Notes: a model not told the origin generated them from the letters alone. A stretch of 64,000 nucleotides of DNA from Heliopora coerulea (GCA_030142905.1 JASJOG010000587.1:37364-101363); one strand, 5' to 3'; shown: positions 44,581 through 57,718, counted from the first letter of the stretch. Numbers and translations: made by a program.

Positions 44581-45211
44581 TAATATACATAACAGAAATT
44601 ACTGAATTTTTAGAGGACAGTATCCCCTTCATTAGAAACCAATTTTTATGTTTTACAAATAAATGCAAAAGTAACGAAATATTCAACAGTGCCACAAGCG
44701 TATTTTCCTCTACGCTTAAATAAAGCAATTACTAAATTCAAGTACAACGTGTTTTAAAGAGAATTTTAATTTTGTACTTTTATTAAATGCTTCCGTTTCT
44801 GTATAATGTGCCATGGTTTTGGCTTGGCACAAGACAAAATGCCAGACAAGTAATACGTTATTTTTTAACATAAACAAAACCCTTTCGGCGAGAGTACTGA
44901 AGTTTCTCACAGTTTTAGCTTTCTACAGTACATTTGTACTGTATTCTTCTGTAAAGTATGGAATGGTTAGTCAGTCTTTGTCCCCTACCAATGTATGGCC
45001 CAAGGTCAATATTTTCGGAACAGTAGACAAAATGGATCCAGGATTGACACTGAAATAATACTTCACGAAGGAGAATCACAACGTGTTCTCTGACCAAATG
45101 ATTTGTTTATGTGAGCTTTCGGTTGCCAGACTGCAACCTTCAACGGGCAAACAAAAAGTGAAACAAGATGAAGTGACAGTTCTAATACATGAAGGATAAA
45201 AACATGATAAG
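44581..45211. other. B-only segment with a PLE-type terminal repeat
   Basis: 44581-45060 holds nothing I recognise. At 45117-45138 the minus strand has a perfect 6-bp hairpin GGTTGC/GCAACC followed by GAAA, preceded by GTTGAA. This is the stem II-GAAA part of a hammerhead with a decayed first core box. It sits just downstream of the GIY-YIG tail at 45280, where Penelope-like elements carry their terminal repeat. Confidence 0.45.
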
Positions 45212-45279
45212 AATAGAAGTGATCGTACTTGGGTGTGAATGACATATCCCGCGCAGTGAATAATTAGTTAGGTGGTGCT

Positions 45280-45575
45280 GCTTTTAAAGCAGAATGGTGT
45301 ATTGTTCGGGCAGTGGCTTGGAGTTGTTGTCGGGCTGAATGGTTTTCGCTATGCCAAGATTCTAAGGTTTTCCGTTTTCAATAGTTCCCCTTGTCGATTA
45401 TATGTCCCTCAGCAAAGTTGATTCTGTGGCCGTTTGTCCAGGCATGGTTGAAGATATTTGATCCTGCGTGCGTAGTTTAACGTTTCTTATGTGTTCCTTT
45501 TCTCGGGTTTCAAAACTTCGTCCAGTTTCTGCTATGTAACTCCATGGGCAATTTTACAATTCATTTTATAAATGA
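45280..45575 (-). pseudogene. Penelope-like GIY-YIG endonuclease tail, broken (copy B)
   Basis: Same module as at 8968-9265, again with PWSYIAETG, the histidine/tryptophan block, LESWH and PLPEQYNILL in different frames. The stop after GNY and the frame slip before ADNNSKPLP are shared with copy A. The element was therefore already dead before the duplication arose. Confidence 0.7.
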
Positions 45576-45908
45576 TTGATAATAAAGCACTCCTGCTCGT
45601 TTCTTAAACATTACTTAAAGTTCAATAGCAATTTGGTCATTTTTCGTTTGACTTTCGATTATCTTCACTCCCAGTGTGCTCCTTGTAGTCCATGTTACTG
45701 TTGAAACTACAGTCTACCTTAAATTATTTTGCTTGTAGATTGTGTTATTGTTAATTTGCTAAACCTTCGTATCTTTTGCCTAATACAACATCCCATTCAA
45801 TACTAAAATACCCTGCATGACTAAAGTCTTTAGTGTAGTATAACGGAATGGAGTAATCCTGCTAAAATCCTATTGGTGATGATCCAACATCAAAAATTCC
45901 TTGGTTGC

Positions 45909-46219
45909 TTATAACAATTTCACATACAATTTCACACATGAAAAAACAATTCACATGTGAATTGTTTAAATTCCATATGTGAAATGAAAATTTCATGTGT
46001 GAAATTAATTTTCATGACTGGATCTTCAATTTCGTATGTGAAATATATGTTTTGAACACCTATATGAAATTTTGAACCAGTTAATTTCAAATGTGAATTA
46101 GCTATTTCATACGTTAAAACGTTCCCATTTCATCCATTAAATGATTATTTCGTGTGAGGAAATGTTCCATTTCCATGTTTTTCACATGTGAAATATCACG
46201 TGAAATTTTCAATAGGGTG
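45909..46219. repeat. Array of degenerate TTTCACATGTGAAA palindromes (copy B)
   Basis: Sister of 9601-9912. Several units are closer to the perfect palindrome here (TTTCGTATGTGAAA, CCATATGTGAAA), which helps define the ancestral motif. Confidence 0.6.
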
Positions 46220-49200
46220 AACCGTTAATAAAATTGCTAGACAGACATATTCTTCATCATAAAGATAGCTGTGATAAGCCTTTCATTTCTCGACTATCTC
46301 ACATAGAACGTTGTAAAGAGCCTTTCTTGAAACTCTGTGTGCTACACACTTCCTTTGCACAGGCTTGAGTTTCACATCGTTAATAGACCACTTCATTAAT
46401 CCAAGGAAAAATACCACCTCAATGGTCGACACTTAAACTTTCCTTTTAGTCCTTATTACCTTTCTTCGCCGAATTTGAAACAACCTGCCACCCCTTTAAA
46501 GTTTATCTTCATATTTAACACATGGCCAAAAGCGTTTTCGGCCCGAGATGGCTCTGACTCATGTTTTTGCTTTAGGTGGTTTTCACTTTGATAGTTGGAT
46601 AGCTGCATGCGTTGAAAGCTTGTCCTCAACTTGCAATAGTTTTAAACAACGAAATTGATCATACATGTTCACAGAGAGTACCCTTATCTCAATTGGGGAA
46701 AAAAAGAAGGCTACTACAGCAGTTTAGCGGATCCATCTTGCCGCTATATTGTCTTTTGTGGCATGCTCAGTGAACAAGGAAACAAGCTTTCGGCGCGAAA
46801 TTTAAACAGCATCGCTCATTGTCTTTTACGATGGAACTTAAAATCCGCTAGTTTATGGAGATATCTGCAAATTTAAAAACGACAAGGATACTTTGCAACG
46901 ATTTTACGACTCGAAAACGATTTACTGTTTGACACTATCTACAATCCCACCAGTATCACTGTTTCTTCATCAATATCTAGCATTACATCCAGACCAAACC
47001 CAAGCCATACCCCTAACACCAACCCTATTACCCTAATTAAATGTAGATGATAAGACAGCAAATAGGTTTCGTCTCTTCACGATACTCTCAGTGGTTGGGC
47101 CAGGAATTCCATGATGCAGGTGCTAACGTCCCCGACAAGGATGCTAAACCAAAGGTGCCATGACCACTCCTCCTTTATAATTTCGTTATTTGAAGGTCGA
47201 AATCATGTCATTTTTCGCAAGAATATTCTCAACTTCGCTTGCCCACTGAGCCCGCAACAAACACCAGCAGCCAGGTGGGTCCGATAAACTGCTGTCTAGC
47301 CAAAGGATACATATAAATCATAAACAATGATAAATGTGAGCTATTTTAACATTAATGCAATAAAACAATCCAACCAGAATACAGCAAGATTCAACTTAAT
47401 CGTTGAGAAAAGTTGAAATGGGGGGGACTATTTAATTTTTAAATCAACACAGCTTAATAAAGTTGTAGACAATTTCCTGGAACTTTCGAAATACCGGTCT
47501 TCAGGACAAATTTCGAAGTTTTAAAATTATAGTTTTCTGAATGTTGTTTATTTTTGCCTGCGAAAATCAAATAATAAAAAAGCCAAGCGAACACGTCTCT
47601 AGAACATTGGTTGATGTTATAACCCCCTTATCTCCTCTAGTTGTTCTTGAACTAAAAACAGAAAGCACATGAACCAACACTTGTATCAAAAAGTAAGCAT
47701 GATGACTTGTTCAAGAAGCAAATTTAAATTTGGGACTTTAACTTCGAGTTAGCAGTAGAAGCACATCTTTATCTTAACTGTTTGTCCCAGAGTTCAGGGG
47801 CTGTGAGACACGCATGTCTGCTGCTATGTTCTGTTTGAAATTTTAATCTGGGGCAAACGATCTTCATTTGTTAAATTGTATTGAAGCTTTTGAAATATAT
47901 TTCGTGATCATCAGAAGCAGATCCATGGGGGATGGAGGCATGTACGACTTTCAAATACACTGAATATATGACCCTTTTAAGCAAAACTGAAATGTAGTTC
48001 TTATCCTCGTTGGGTATCATAACGTTGTAAACTTCGATGTTATACATAACATAGCAATATTTTATCCACATGTTCTTTACCTCTTATATGCCGTATTGTT
48101 TCTTATGATCAATTTATTTTAACCTGATCAAAGTAAATTAAGTTAATCACACGCAACTTGTATCCGTTATTATTTAAAATAACCCCATTTTCACAAGTAC
48201 ATTGTCTACGTTGTTACAGGTGATGTTATATTGTTCCAATCTCATGTTTGTATAACATTTACTCACTTCATATAACTTTCGGTCACTGACCGTGACCTCG
48301 AGAGGTCCAAAAACGAAAATCCTGCAACATAATTAATTCATAGGCTCTCGTATGTTCCCAATTCCCCCTCAGAGGGGAAATTTAAAAACCTTTTCACTTT
48401 GGGTGAAAAGTGAAGATTTTAACGAATTGTGTAGAACTGTAGAACTACATGATGAGCGAGCAGAATAAGAAAATGGTATATACATGCTTTTATTGGTAGT
48501 TCAGAATAAAAGTTAAATACATCAGTAAAACGTCGCTGAATTTGCCGTGCCTCCGTAGTTTTCAATTATATTTCTTCAAAGCCATATAATAAACTACTCA
48601 TTGACGTCACTTGTTCGGTCTGTACTAGTGAATTATTGGAAAACAGATACCTTACAGGCATTAAAAAACATTGGACCGATATTTTGTCAGCAAAACACCT
48701 CTGGCTCGGTCAATAAGTTGTAGTTATCACTTTTATATAACTGCATGGTGCTCGTTTGTGTTATGTGCCTGAGTCATGTATGATTAAATGGCAATAACAG
48801 TCAACTTCGAAATTTAAGAAAAAATGCTTTAGGTGTCCTACAGTCTATTTTGAACTGTGTCCCAGAAACAAATTGTCTCTGTTCCTGGTATTATACACCC
48901 TATATTCCCGGGTCAAGATTCCATTCTGCCTCGCTAGTTAGCCAACTCCTGTGCACTTCTGCAACATGAACTTCTGATTTTCCCCTGATCACAATTACCT
49001 CCGAATTTTGTAATGCTGGAAAAGTTCAGCCATTTAACATACGAACTCCGTCAGTGGAACACCAGTGGCAAATCGAGGGCTGGACGTTTATCATTCTGTT
49101 ACAGGTGAGTGTCGTAAAGTTTAGTCTTGTCTTTTCATCGATCCGTCCGTCCGTCTATCTTTCCATCTGTCCAAGTACTTACCAGAAATTTGATGATTGA

Positions 49201-49956
49201 GATGTTTGGTATTGGAAAAGACCATGAAAAATTAAAGTACCAAAATTATTTTCAATGACATCAGAAAACTTCAGATGATCTAAATCATTTCACAAAGTCA
49301 TGAATATCTTTGACTTTGAAAACTCAGGAAAATCAAGGAACGTTAAAGTGCAGTGTTGTCTGTTGGAGGCCTGAATATTGAAAAAAACTAGCATTGGAAT
49401 TAAACACTGACGGAATGATCATGGGTTGACGTATTTACTTGGGACTTTAAGTAGATACTAAGGGAAAGTCAAAGACAGTGTGACTATGACGCTTAGGACA
49501 AATTTTTCATCCTAATTTGGAAGTCCCTAGACGGCCTAGAGTACTCTTGACCGTGTCCTAAGGAATGATTAGGTAGAACAATTTCAGCTCAGTTTTCTAA
49601 ATAATAGAAGTTAGCAAAGGCCAAATCAAGGTAATCGATAGGCCAAAAATAAGGTAAACTGACAAAAACGTGGCAAATTGATCAAAAGCCAGACATAACA
49701 CGAAAATACGTACGGATTCCTAAAGCAAAAGTTTGTTCTTGTGTGAAATGACGTCTGTTTCCGCGCCGTTGACGCTCCCCTACTTCTCGTGATATTTATC
49801 CGCGCTTTTCTGGCCTACACTGATTCACAAGTTTTTGATCACCTTCACATTACAGTGCTTTTCTTCAAAAAAGTCCTAATATTTTCTAACACTTGGGCGT
49901 GGTACTTATCATCAATTAACTTATTAACTTTCAAATGTAAACATGTAATCTCCGAC
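46220..49956. other. Non-coding part of copy B
   Basis: Counterpart of 9913-13601. It includes the BEL/Pao LTR, whose minus-strand start TGTCGGAG is at 49957. No intact protein. Confidence 0.4.
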
Positions 49957-49957
49957 A

Positions 49958-51060
49958 CTCTCCCCTTATTTGTATTCGCCAAAAGGCAAAAATACATTAA
50001 TGCAAATATCAGCATAATAAACTTCACAGGAGTCAATACAGTTCATATTCCTTGAGCTTCCTCTCCAATGCTCGACATGCCCACTCTCACCACAACTGCT
50101 ACGTCAAGTTTGGGTTTAAAGATGAATGCTTCAGCGTTGAGAGCTGTCTGCAACACACTTTTCCTTTGATCACATGATAATTCCAACGAGAATTTTATTG
50201 CGGCATCGCTCGTTCGAAGTTACCCTTTCTAGCTCGCAATCTAATCGCTCACTTGCGATTATATGAGGTGTTCAACGATTCCCAGTTCCCATTTATTTCT
50301 GTTACGCTCGTCTTCCCTTCTAAAAACGCCAGCTCCCTTGTCTAGTTGATTTCGTATTATTACGGTACTTGAGACGGTTTCCTTCTCTCAAACTACGGAC
50401 GTACTCATTCGTGCAGCGAGACGATAGGACATTATTTCACCGTTTGAGGTGTGTTGTTCTCTTCTTCAGGTCTCCAGTCTCAATTTGATAAGTTTTCGTC
50501 ACTGGTAACTGGTCGGGTTGGATAAAAGGAACGAGTTGGACGTGAGGAGGGGCATTTGAATATCACCTTCAACATAGATGAACGGCCTGCAATTGAGAAG
50601 GAGCTCTATGCCGATTACAACTTCTTGAACTCAATCCACATTTGTGAATCACTTCCAATTGCCTTGTATAGGGCTCTTTTGACCAGTCCTACCATTCGCT
50701 CGAATTGTCCTCTTCACCGAGGAACTCGGCTTAGATTGAATTGGCAGTGAATTTTCTGGTGAGCAAGAAAGTCGTTAAATCGTTCATCTCGTCGAATGGT
50801 CGGTAACCAATCAGCTGCCAGACAAAGTTTCGTCCATTGTCACTGTAAATCTTTTGGAGTCTTCCGCGACGTGCGATGAATCTCTTCAAGTTTCGAATAA
50901 AAGCTTGTGTCTCCAATATAGGCAACAGCTCGAGATAAAGACCGCGGTTGAGGCTGCCCGCGCATAGGTGGACATACCCTTTATCCTCCTTTTTCGTCGT
51001 ATTTTGGTTGTTTATTGGACCCTCTAAATCCCCCCTATGACTTGAAGCTACGTCTGTCCC
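49958..51060 (-). pseudogene. BEL/Pao integrase and pol 3' end (copy B, longer)
   Basis: From the minus-strand 5' side, the integrase core begins with GGIKGYVHLCAGSLN-like text and AFIRNLKRFIARRGRLQK, then YSDNGRNF (second Asp of the DDE core). After one stop and frame change come WQFNLSR and GGQFERMVGLVKRALYKAIG, with the catalytic Glu in the FER block. The tail continues as in copy A through VVIDIELLLN, TNEYVRSLRE and the C-terminal LELSCDQR. Stops and shifts make it a pseudogene. The reading runs straight through 50659/50660, so this copy is the undeleted form. Confidence 0.75.
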
Positions 51061-52788
51061 ACGATACGGTCTGTCAGGAGGATTTCAGGTGATGAATTAG
51101 CCAGCGCAATAGCTTGGAATCAGTTGCACCCCCAGCAGCTTTTGATGGTCAAATTTAACAGTAGTCGAGGCACTCAAAATGGTAAGACTCATTCCCCATC
51201 GAGAGTGGATAAATGGCCAAGCTGTACGATCGTCTGGGTATAAACAACTGAACCAGGACGGTACACTGAACAGTGGCCCTGAACTCTGCTTCTACATATT
51301 AATACTCCCTTATGATTCGCCCGTAAGTTAAACTGTGCACTATCTTTGCTAGTTATTCTTCGCTTCGCATTTCTTCGTTCCGTGCCTTCTTTATTTTCAT
51401 CAGCGACTGACGTTGGATGTATTCGGAGGGAAGGGGTCCTTTCTCGCTTTGTCTCCGTCGTCTTCTGGCATTGTTTCCAAATCTCGCTATCCTCGCCCCA
51501 ATTCGTAGTGTTTGTCCGACGTGGTGTTTGGCAAGAACAATCGTCGCTTCAACTCCCTTGTACTTGAACCAAACCGCAAAGAAAATGAGCAAGCATACCT
51601 TTTCCACACTTTACAGTCATGACGATTGACTTGCCACAATCCACTATAGCTAAAAAAAATAATGGCGTTACGCACTGCAATCAGGCAAAATCGACCAGTT
51701 GCTGACTGGGCTGAATAGGCGAAGATGGTTGGAGTGATTCTGAAAGAAGAAAATTTCTCAGGAGCTAAATTCTCCGAAAATGCGACATGACAAAATCGGT
51801 ACAATGGTTAAAATGCAGAGGTTGCATACAGAAAATTAAAGCAAATGGCACCCACAGAACTTCGAGACAAGTAAGATTTTAAACGATTTTCATGAATTTT
51901 GAAGCATTTTTCGGTAGCGTAAAGTTTTTACTGCCGATATTTTATTTCAGAATGAATCAATACATAACACCAATAGCCTGAAATTGGTGTCGTTAAAAGA
52001 CTCAGTGAATTACAGGAAAAAGAAGTAACACTTATTTCAGGACCCTGCAGGACGTAAATTGGAGGATATTCTCATGGAAATTTTTAAGAGCACAAGTAAA
52101 ACCATTATAATCTAAATGGTATTCCGCTTTTGTTTTAAGAAATATGTAGCCAGCAAGGATATTGCTGTGATCTGGCAAACCAGTAAAAAATCTCATTTCC
52201 GAGTCGGTATACATAAAAAGTCTCGCTCCACATCTCTCAATTTCACATCATTCTTTTCCCATACTCGTTACTTTTAGACTCCTTGTAGCCTCATTTTGTG
52301 CTTGAGTGCATTTTGCCGACAGTCACTGTGGTTGTAATTGTTAATTTGTATTTTGCATTGTTTTCACTTTGTACAGGTTTTAATTTTTAAATTTAGAAGA
52401 AGTTACCTTTTCGCCACGCAGGTTTCTTTTTAATAAATTCCAAATACCGATTGTTCACACAATGCATCCACTTCCTTCGTCTCGTCGGGGAAAAAAGTGG
52501 AGGACACTGTTTTTAAGTTTTCGTGCTTCCATCGCTGATTGACCTTTTACTATCCCCTCGCCTTAACGATGTTTCTAATCCACTTTTGTCGCTATGCCTT
52601 TTCATTCGGGCAAGTGTAATTTAAATGTTTTACGAAACTAGCTCTTGTGAATACTGCAAGCTAACAGCACATTGACGGGGCATTTTTGCAAAGAATAGAC
52701 CAGATCCTTTCATCCTTAAGCGGCGTAGTCGGTTAAATTATTATTCAGCAACGTGTTGACTCTATTAGTATGTAATGTGAGACGCCAT
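51061..52788. other. Rest of the B-only segment
   Basis: Sequence upstream of the BEL integrase, absent from copy A. A 105-codon minus frame (51487-51804) has no motif I recognise. No gag, protease or reverse transcriptase could be recognised, so the element is probably already truncated. Confidence 0.35.
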
Positions 52789-52951
52789 CTATTTTGCTAT
52801 AGTGGACTGTCATGTCCTTCGGGCGTCATACTACAGTAACCGAAAAAGTTACCAAGCTTTCAAACTTATGAACTTCAATCTTTTTGTACATGCAATAAAA
52901 AATGCAGTGATCAATTGATCTGTACCTTGGATAAAATGTGCTTTTGCCGTC

Positions 52952-53031
52952 AACAATTTGTTCGCCCTTAGAACAATTTGTTCGCCCTTAGAACAATTTG
53001 TTCGATGCTTAGACAATTTGTTCGTACTGTC
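52952..53031 (+). repeat. 20-bp minisatellite, four units (copy B)
   Basis: ACAATTTGTTCGCCCTTAGA twice, then two diverged units. Copy A has two units. Confidence 0.75.
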
Positions 53032-53039
53032 AAAAATTT

Positions 53040-56000
53040 GTGCCTACTGGAAGCCTGTTTGTGCAGTGATACATTTGGGCCATCACTCCGTACTAGACTC
53101 TCACTCCGGAAAAAAATAATCTGTATTAAAATTTTACATAAAAAACTATGGTTGGGGTTAGGATTAGTATCTCTAAAATAAGGAAATCTTTCTCGAGAAC
53201 ATGTTGTCATGACATCAGTTAAGTCCTGACTGGCCCTATGACTGACAATGACCGCGATTAAATTTACCACAAACTGTGCTTGTGTTGTTTTTGGTAACTG
53301 GAATGAAAGACAATCGATCTTTTTACTGGCGTAAATCGTGCATATCATTCTATACAAAGATGAAAAAGACAACACAGTGTTTCACTTAAGACCTTTGTTC
53401 ATTAGCAAAATTATCTTATTAGCTCCTAGACGCCCTATCGTCATTTGAAGCTGAAGGGAACGACAGCCATCCATCAACATATTTTAATCATGATTCGAAC
53501 TAAATATAACTATAACGGCTGGTCTATACGGCATGCTTGTCTTATACGATGGTTCGTCCAAAACGTACTACAATGTATTCAATATATGGTACTTTGCATG
53601 TACTGCTACATTACAAATAATTGCATATTGTAAGCAGGAATTATGCCAACTGAGAACACTGAAAGATTCATCGCGGACTCTGGCCTTCCGAAACAGCGTT
53701 AACATCTTCACACAATACCGGTTGAACAAGTTGTTCTGATTACGATTAAGGTGATGTTACGCGAAGGATTTTCAAATGCAATTAATGTTGTACAAAGAGA
53801 ATCGACGTGTGTAAGATACCACCCATAAACGAAATTTAACAACATTTTCTGCGGCAACATGTTGCTTTAAAATCGTCATTAAAAAAACCCCAAAACATCC
53901 AGTGCAGCATTATCTTTACCGTTTCAAGCTATTTAACACCGTTATTTGACGTTGTCGTTGCTATTTCAAAACCCACTGGCATCGTGAAAACGTGGTCTAA
54001 TCGTCTGGGGTTTAAATGCTGGTTCGCCATATGCCCGTCTGGGGCTCACTTAATATTTTTCCAGATAAAGAAGCTTGCAAGCGAGCTCTAACATCCATTT
54101 ACACCAAGCTAAAAATTATTTATACGTCAACACCCGTAGTTCACCACCAGATTCCAGACTCCTAGTAATTCAACGTTTTTCATGTCTTTTTGTTTTATCA
54201 GGTGTACAAGAGTTGAATTCCCGTCGGACAACATACATTGGTTCTCTGCCCGGATTTATACCTGTTATAGTAAATAATTCATTGAATTTCACCAAAAGAT
54301 TTAGACTTAGGGCTGATTCTCAGGCCCAGTAGGACTCACGGTTTGGGGACTTGAACTGGTTTGCCCTACTATTCGATTTGCCCGGTCAAGAAGTGGAGGG
54401 AAGTTTGGTCACGAGAATGTCCGGGAACTACTCAGTATTATTACCAAATACAAAACCACGGTATTTCCGTATGGGGATAACAATTTATTGATAAATCTAC
54501 CTTTCGACTACGTTTTAGTAATCATTAGGAATGCTCACATGCTTTGATCGAGTTCTTGAATTTCTGGTGTTTTACGTATCTCTCAGTGAGTAGGTTTTCT
54601 CATTTCAGCTGGTCTCACATCGATTCAGTTAGAAAGATATCAGTTTCTTTAGGTTGCATTGGTAGTCCACGTCTAAGACCAAATCGACGGATTGCTTCTT
54701 CTTAGTAAGAACTTTCGGATTACTGTTAAGTGCAGAGGATATAGCATGTTCAGTAAGTAGAGTGGAAAATTTTAATTCATGTCGTTCTAAAATAGCCAGA
54801 GGGTTTCTCGTCCATCAGCATTACATCTTAAACCGATATTCTTCAACCACAAGGTGCAAGGGAAAATAAATTGTTCCTGTTCGTCGAGTAACATTTTCAG
54901 TATTCTCAGACAATTACGCTGCTCCTGCATTGCTTCTTAAAGTATTTCCCGGTGGTAGGTGTTTCTTAACTTGAGTCGTCTCGACTTCAGATTCTTCAAA
55001 GGAATAAACTTTGGTCTGATGTTTTCGTCATGGTATCATATCAGGAACTTAATGTCGAGCTACTTTTTCTTAACCTTAAAGAAAAACTTCTAGCAAAAGA
55101 TGGCAGCAGCGTAAAGTAACGGGTCAGTGGAAAGGAGGAGTGATAAGAAAGTATGAGAACCACTGAGTACTTTTGTAAGATACCAAGGGAAAACATTTTT
55201 ATCGAAAAACCCATGTTTCGACTGAGCTTTAGTCATGACTACGACTTAGTCGAAACGTTGGTTTATCAATAAAAATGTTCTCCCAGTTCGAAGTGTTGTT
55301 GTATATTTAAGTTTGATTGCCTTTTTCGGTAACTCATGTAACTAAGCAACAGCTCAAAATGAATTTTTAAGCATTGTAACAACGGAACAGCCGGGGTGCA
55401 GCTATGAGGAAAATAAGAATTTTGCCTGCCGTGAAAAGTTATTCAAAGTTTTAGTATCAAATACACATTATAAGCAAGCATGCATAATTCCTTCAATTGA
55501 AAGCCATAAACAAAGATGAAGGAAACTAAACGTTCCCTTCCTTTATGTACAAGAAAGATGACCATCATGCCAGGAACTTCAACGGATCAAAGCCAAGACG
55601 ACTGGGGGAACGTGCCGTAGCTTCAGTTGTGAGAAATCAACTCGTAAGCTAGCTCATTTTGTGAAAAAATGAAAACAGAACTTCATATAAAATGGATCAG
55701 AGATGGTTGTCTTGAATCATGGTATGCAACTGGTTTAACAGGTAGAGATTTCTAATACATTATCTAGACAAAATCCAGCTTACTCATGTTCAACGAAGGA
55801 GACAATTTCAAGTACCAATGAAGCGTATGAAAACTGCTGAAAACCATACAAACGCTTAATTCACTCCTAGCAAAAACAGTTCCCTGCTGAGGAGAAGACG
55901 TATTTGAAAATTCTGGTTTGACATGCCACACAGTTAAGTAAAATCGTCAAACGTTATCCAAACTAGATTCTGAAGAATCCACTAGGGTTGTTGGTGTGTT

Positions 56001-56152
56001 TTTGGCAAGAAACGCAAACTTTTACTCAGTATCCCTTGTTTCTTCAGTCGGCATAGAGAACTGTCGACTTAAGTGAGATTTTTGTACCAAGCTCATACAA
56101 ATCGTCTACTCAGCTTGCTACAGTCACACTGTTAAGCCTTACTTTCATTACC
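53040..56152. other. Non-coding right part of copy B
   Basis: Counterpart of 14510-17597, with the same PLE-type inverted motifs at about 54495-54525 (minus) and 55213-55262 (plus). No recognised protein. Confidence 0.35.
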
Positions 56153-56241
56153 TAGAGGTCCCAGTCTACAAAGCATTGCACAAACACACGTGATGTGAAC
56201 ACACACGTGATTTGGACACTATAATGCTGATGCACGTCAAC

Positions 56242-56267
56242 ATGGCGGCCGCGTCAAGTTCCAAACT
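56242..56267 (+). CDS. Candidate first coding exon of a split host gene
   Basis: ATGGCGGCCGCGTCAAGTTC opens a 26-nt frame (MAAASSSK plus two bases) ending at the donor GTAAGTAC. The exon ends in phase 2. The next candidate exon at 58350 begins with the single base needed to complete the codon and continues open. A close relative of this exon, also phase 2 with GTAAGT, lies at 18214-18236 beyond copy A. A few codons cannot identify a gene, so the call rests on splice signals and phase agreement. Confidence 0.3.
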
Positions 56268-56313
56268 GTAAGTACTTAGTGCTACGTAAAAACCATGACC
56301 AGCCGACAACTTC

Positions 56314-56553
56314 AAAAAGTATAAAATAAAACAAATTCCGAAGAATAAAGTCATCTTGAGAACTCAAGATATGAGTCAATACAAGATAAAACTATTGTTG
56401 AAACTGTGATACTTAAAACTTCTGTCTGAAGATGACTTTGAAATAAAGTCGAAAATCACAGTTTCAACAATAGTTTTATCTCGTATTGACTCATATCTTG
56501 AGTTCTCAAGATGACTTTATTCTTCGGAACATGTTTTATTTTATACTTTTAGT
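56314..56553. repeat. Near-perfect palindrome with roughly 100-bp arms
   Basis: The left arm 56314-56413 and the right arm 56454-56553 are inverted copies with few mismatches (for example GAGTCAATACAAGATAAAAC against GTTTTATCTCGTATTGACTC). The 40-bp centre holds CTGAAGA (56426), a perfect 6-bp hairpin GACTTT/AAAGTC and GAAA (56451-56454). Sequence beside it (AAAACC...GGCCGAC) recurs near 56620 and 63300. I read it as inverted PLE-type terminal repeats. Confidence 0.6.
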
Positions 56554-57016
56554 ACTATGCGCTGGGTTTGTCTATGGTTTATCTTAACTGTAAAAAACGT
56601 GCTAAGCAGTATGTGGATAAAAACCATAAGCGGCCGACGGGTTAAGCTAATATTAAATAAAACAGATTACGAAAAATTGTAAATGTTTTGTTTCGTTATA
56701 AGTACTGAGAGGTATTCTTGACAAGCAATTACACATATACAGCTTTTCTGACATTACGAGGGACTGGTTGATTTACCAGCGACAGTAATGAACAAAACTA
56801 AAATAAGTAATCGAACGAAGCGTCAAACATGTTGGATTTACAAACATTACACGCTTTCACTAATGGCCTTAATACTTTAAAAGCTGGCTCAGGTATTTAT
56901 ATTTTATGTATGTATTTACGTATGTATGTGTTTTAAGTTTATGTTATTTGATACTGCTCTATTTTTTGAAGTCTTGAGCTCTCTTATTGCCAAAGCCATC
57001 CCTAGTTTTGGTTTAT

Positions 57017-57021
57017 TTTGG

Positions 57022-57054
<33 letters not shown>

Positions 57055-57060
57055 ATATAT
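57017..57060. repeat. TA microsatellite
   Basis: TA dinucleotide run next to the third MITE copy. Other TA runs flank nearby elements at 57305-57330, 57408-57434, 57655-57756 and 57980-57994. Confidence 0.9.
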
Positions 57061-57065
57061 TTGCT

Positions 57066-57294
57066 GTAATAAATTTTGGCAAACATAAACATATAAAAAA
57101 AATGCATGTATTGGTAAATCTTTAACTGTAAATACTTTAATCAACTTTAACACATTAGACTGGCCATCGATTGTACCAAAAAAACGCATAACATGTCTTC
57201 ACTGACCGTTGAAATGAGAATAAAATGAAATTACAATGGTCTTGATATGTTTATATGTTGATATGTTTTGTGCCATAATTTTTGCAATTTGCTG
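57066..57294 (-). mobile_element. TA-flanked MITE (copy 3)
   Basis: Same orientation and interior as 19287-19478. The right end GCAATTTGCTG is followed by TA. The left end has decayed next to a TA microsatellite. Confidence 0.5.
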
Positions 57295-57348
57295 TATGTA
57301 TGTATGTATATATATATATATATATACTGTATATATATAAATCAAAGA

Positions 57349-57406
57349 TAATTTTTTGTTTGCTGTCGCTACTCTGAGTTTCACGCGCTTAGGCGATCAT
57401 TAGGCA

Positions 57407-57438
<32 letters not shown>

Positions 57439-57559
57439 GTGTATAATGTATATGTGTGTGTGTATATGTATACGTGTATGTTTATATCCATCTGTCGCTA
57501 CTCTGAGTAAACTCTGGGTATACTGAGGAAACTCAGAGTAGCGACAGCAAAAAATTTTG
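57349..57559. repeat. Inverted repeat with TCGCTACTCTGAGTTT arms
   Basis: TGCTGTCGCTACTCTGAGTT near 57362 and AACTCAGAGTAGCGACAGCA near 57530 are inverted. A second inner hairpin starts at about 57492. The minus strand of the left arm reads CTAATGA...GTGAAACTCAGAGTAGCGAC, similar to a decayed hammerhead core. The same ACTC.GAGTA motif occurs at 18639-18650. Confidence 0.45.
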
Positions 57560-57654
57560 TCTATTTTACTTCTTTATTCGCTCTATTGGTATGGTATTGT
57601 GCGCTCTTCATTTTCAAACCAACTCTGCAACCTTTCTGGTCCTCACCTTTGGTT

Positions 57655-57718
57655 TATATACATATACATATACATATATATATACATATATATATACATA
57701 TATATATACATATATATC

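Larger units (their letters stand above)
44095..56152 (+). repeat. Copy B of the 10-12 kb direct segmental duplication
   Basis: Aligns in the same orientation with 7565-17597. It keeps sequence lost from copy A: a PLE-type terminal repeat region (44581-45211), 2.1 kb of BEL/Pao and other sequence (50660-52788), a 36-bp stretch near 47255, a 20-bp stretch near 54880, and two extra minisatellite units. Several A-specific lesions look like deletions, so B is nearer the ancestral state. No intact gene. Confidence 0.9.
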
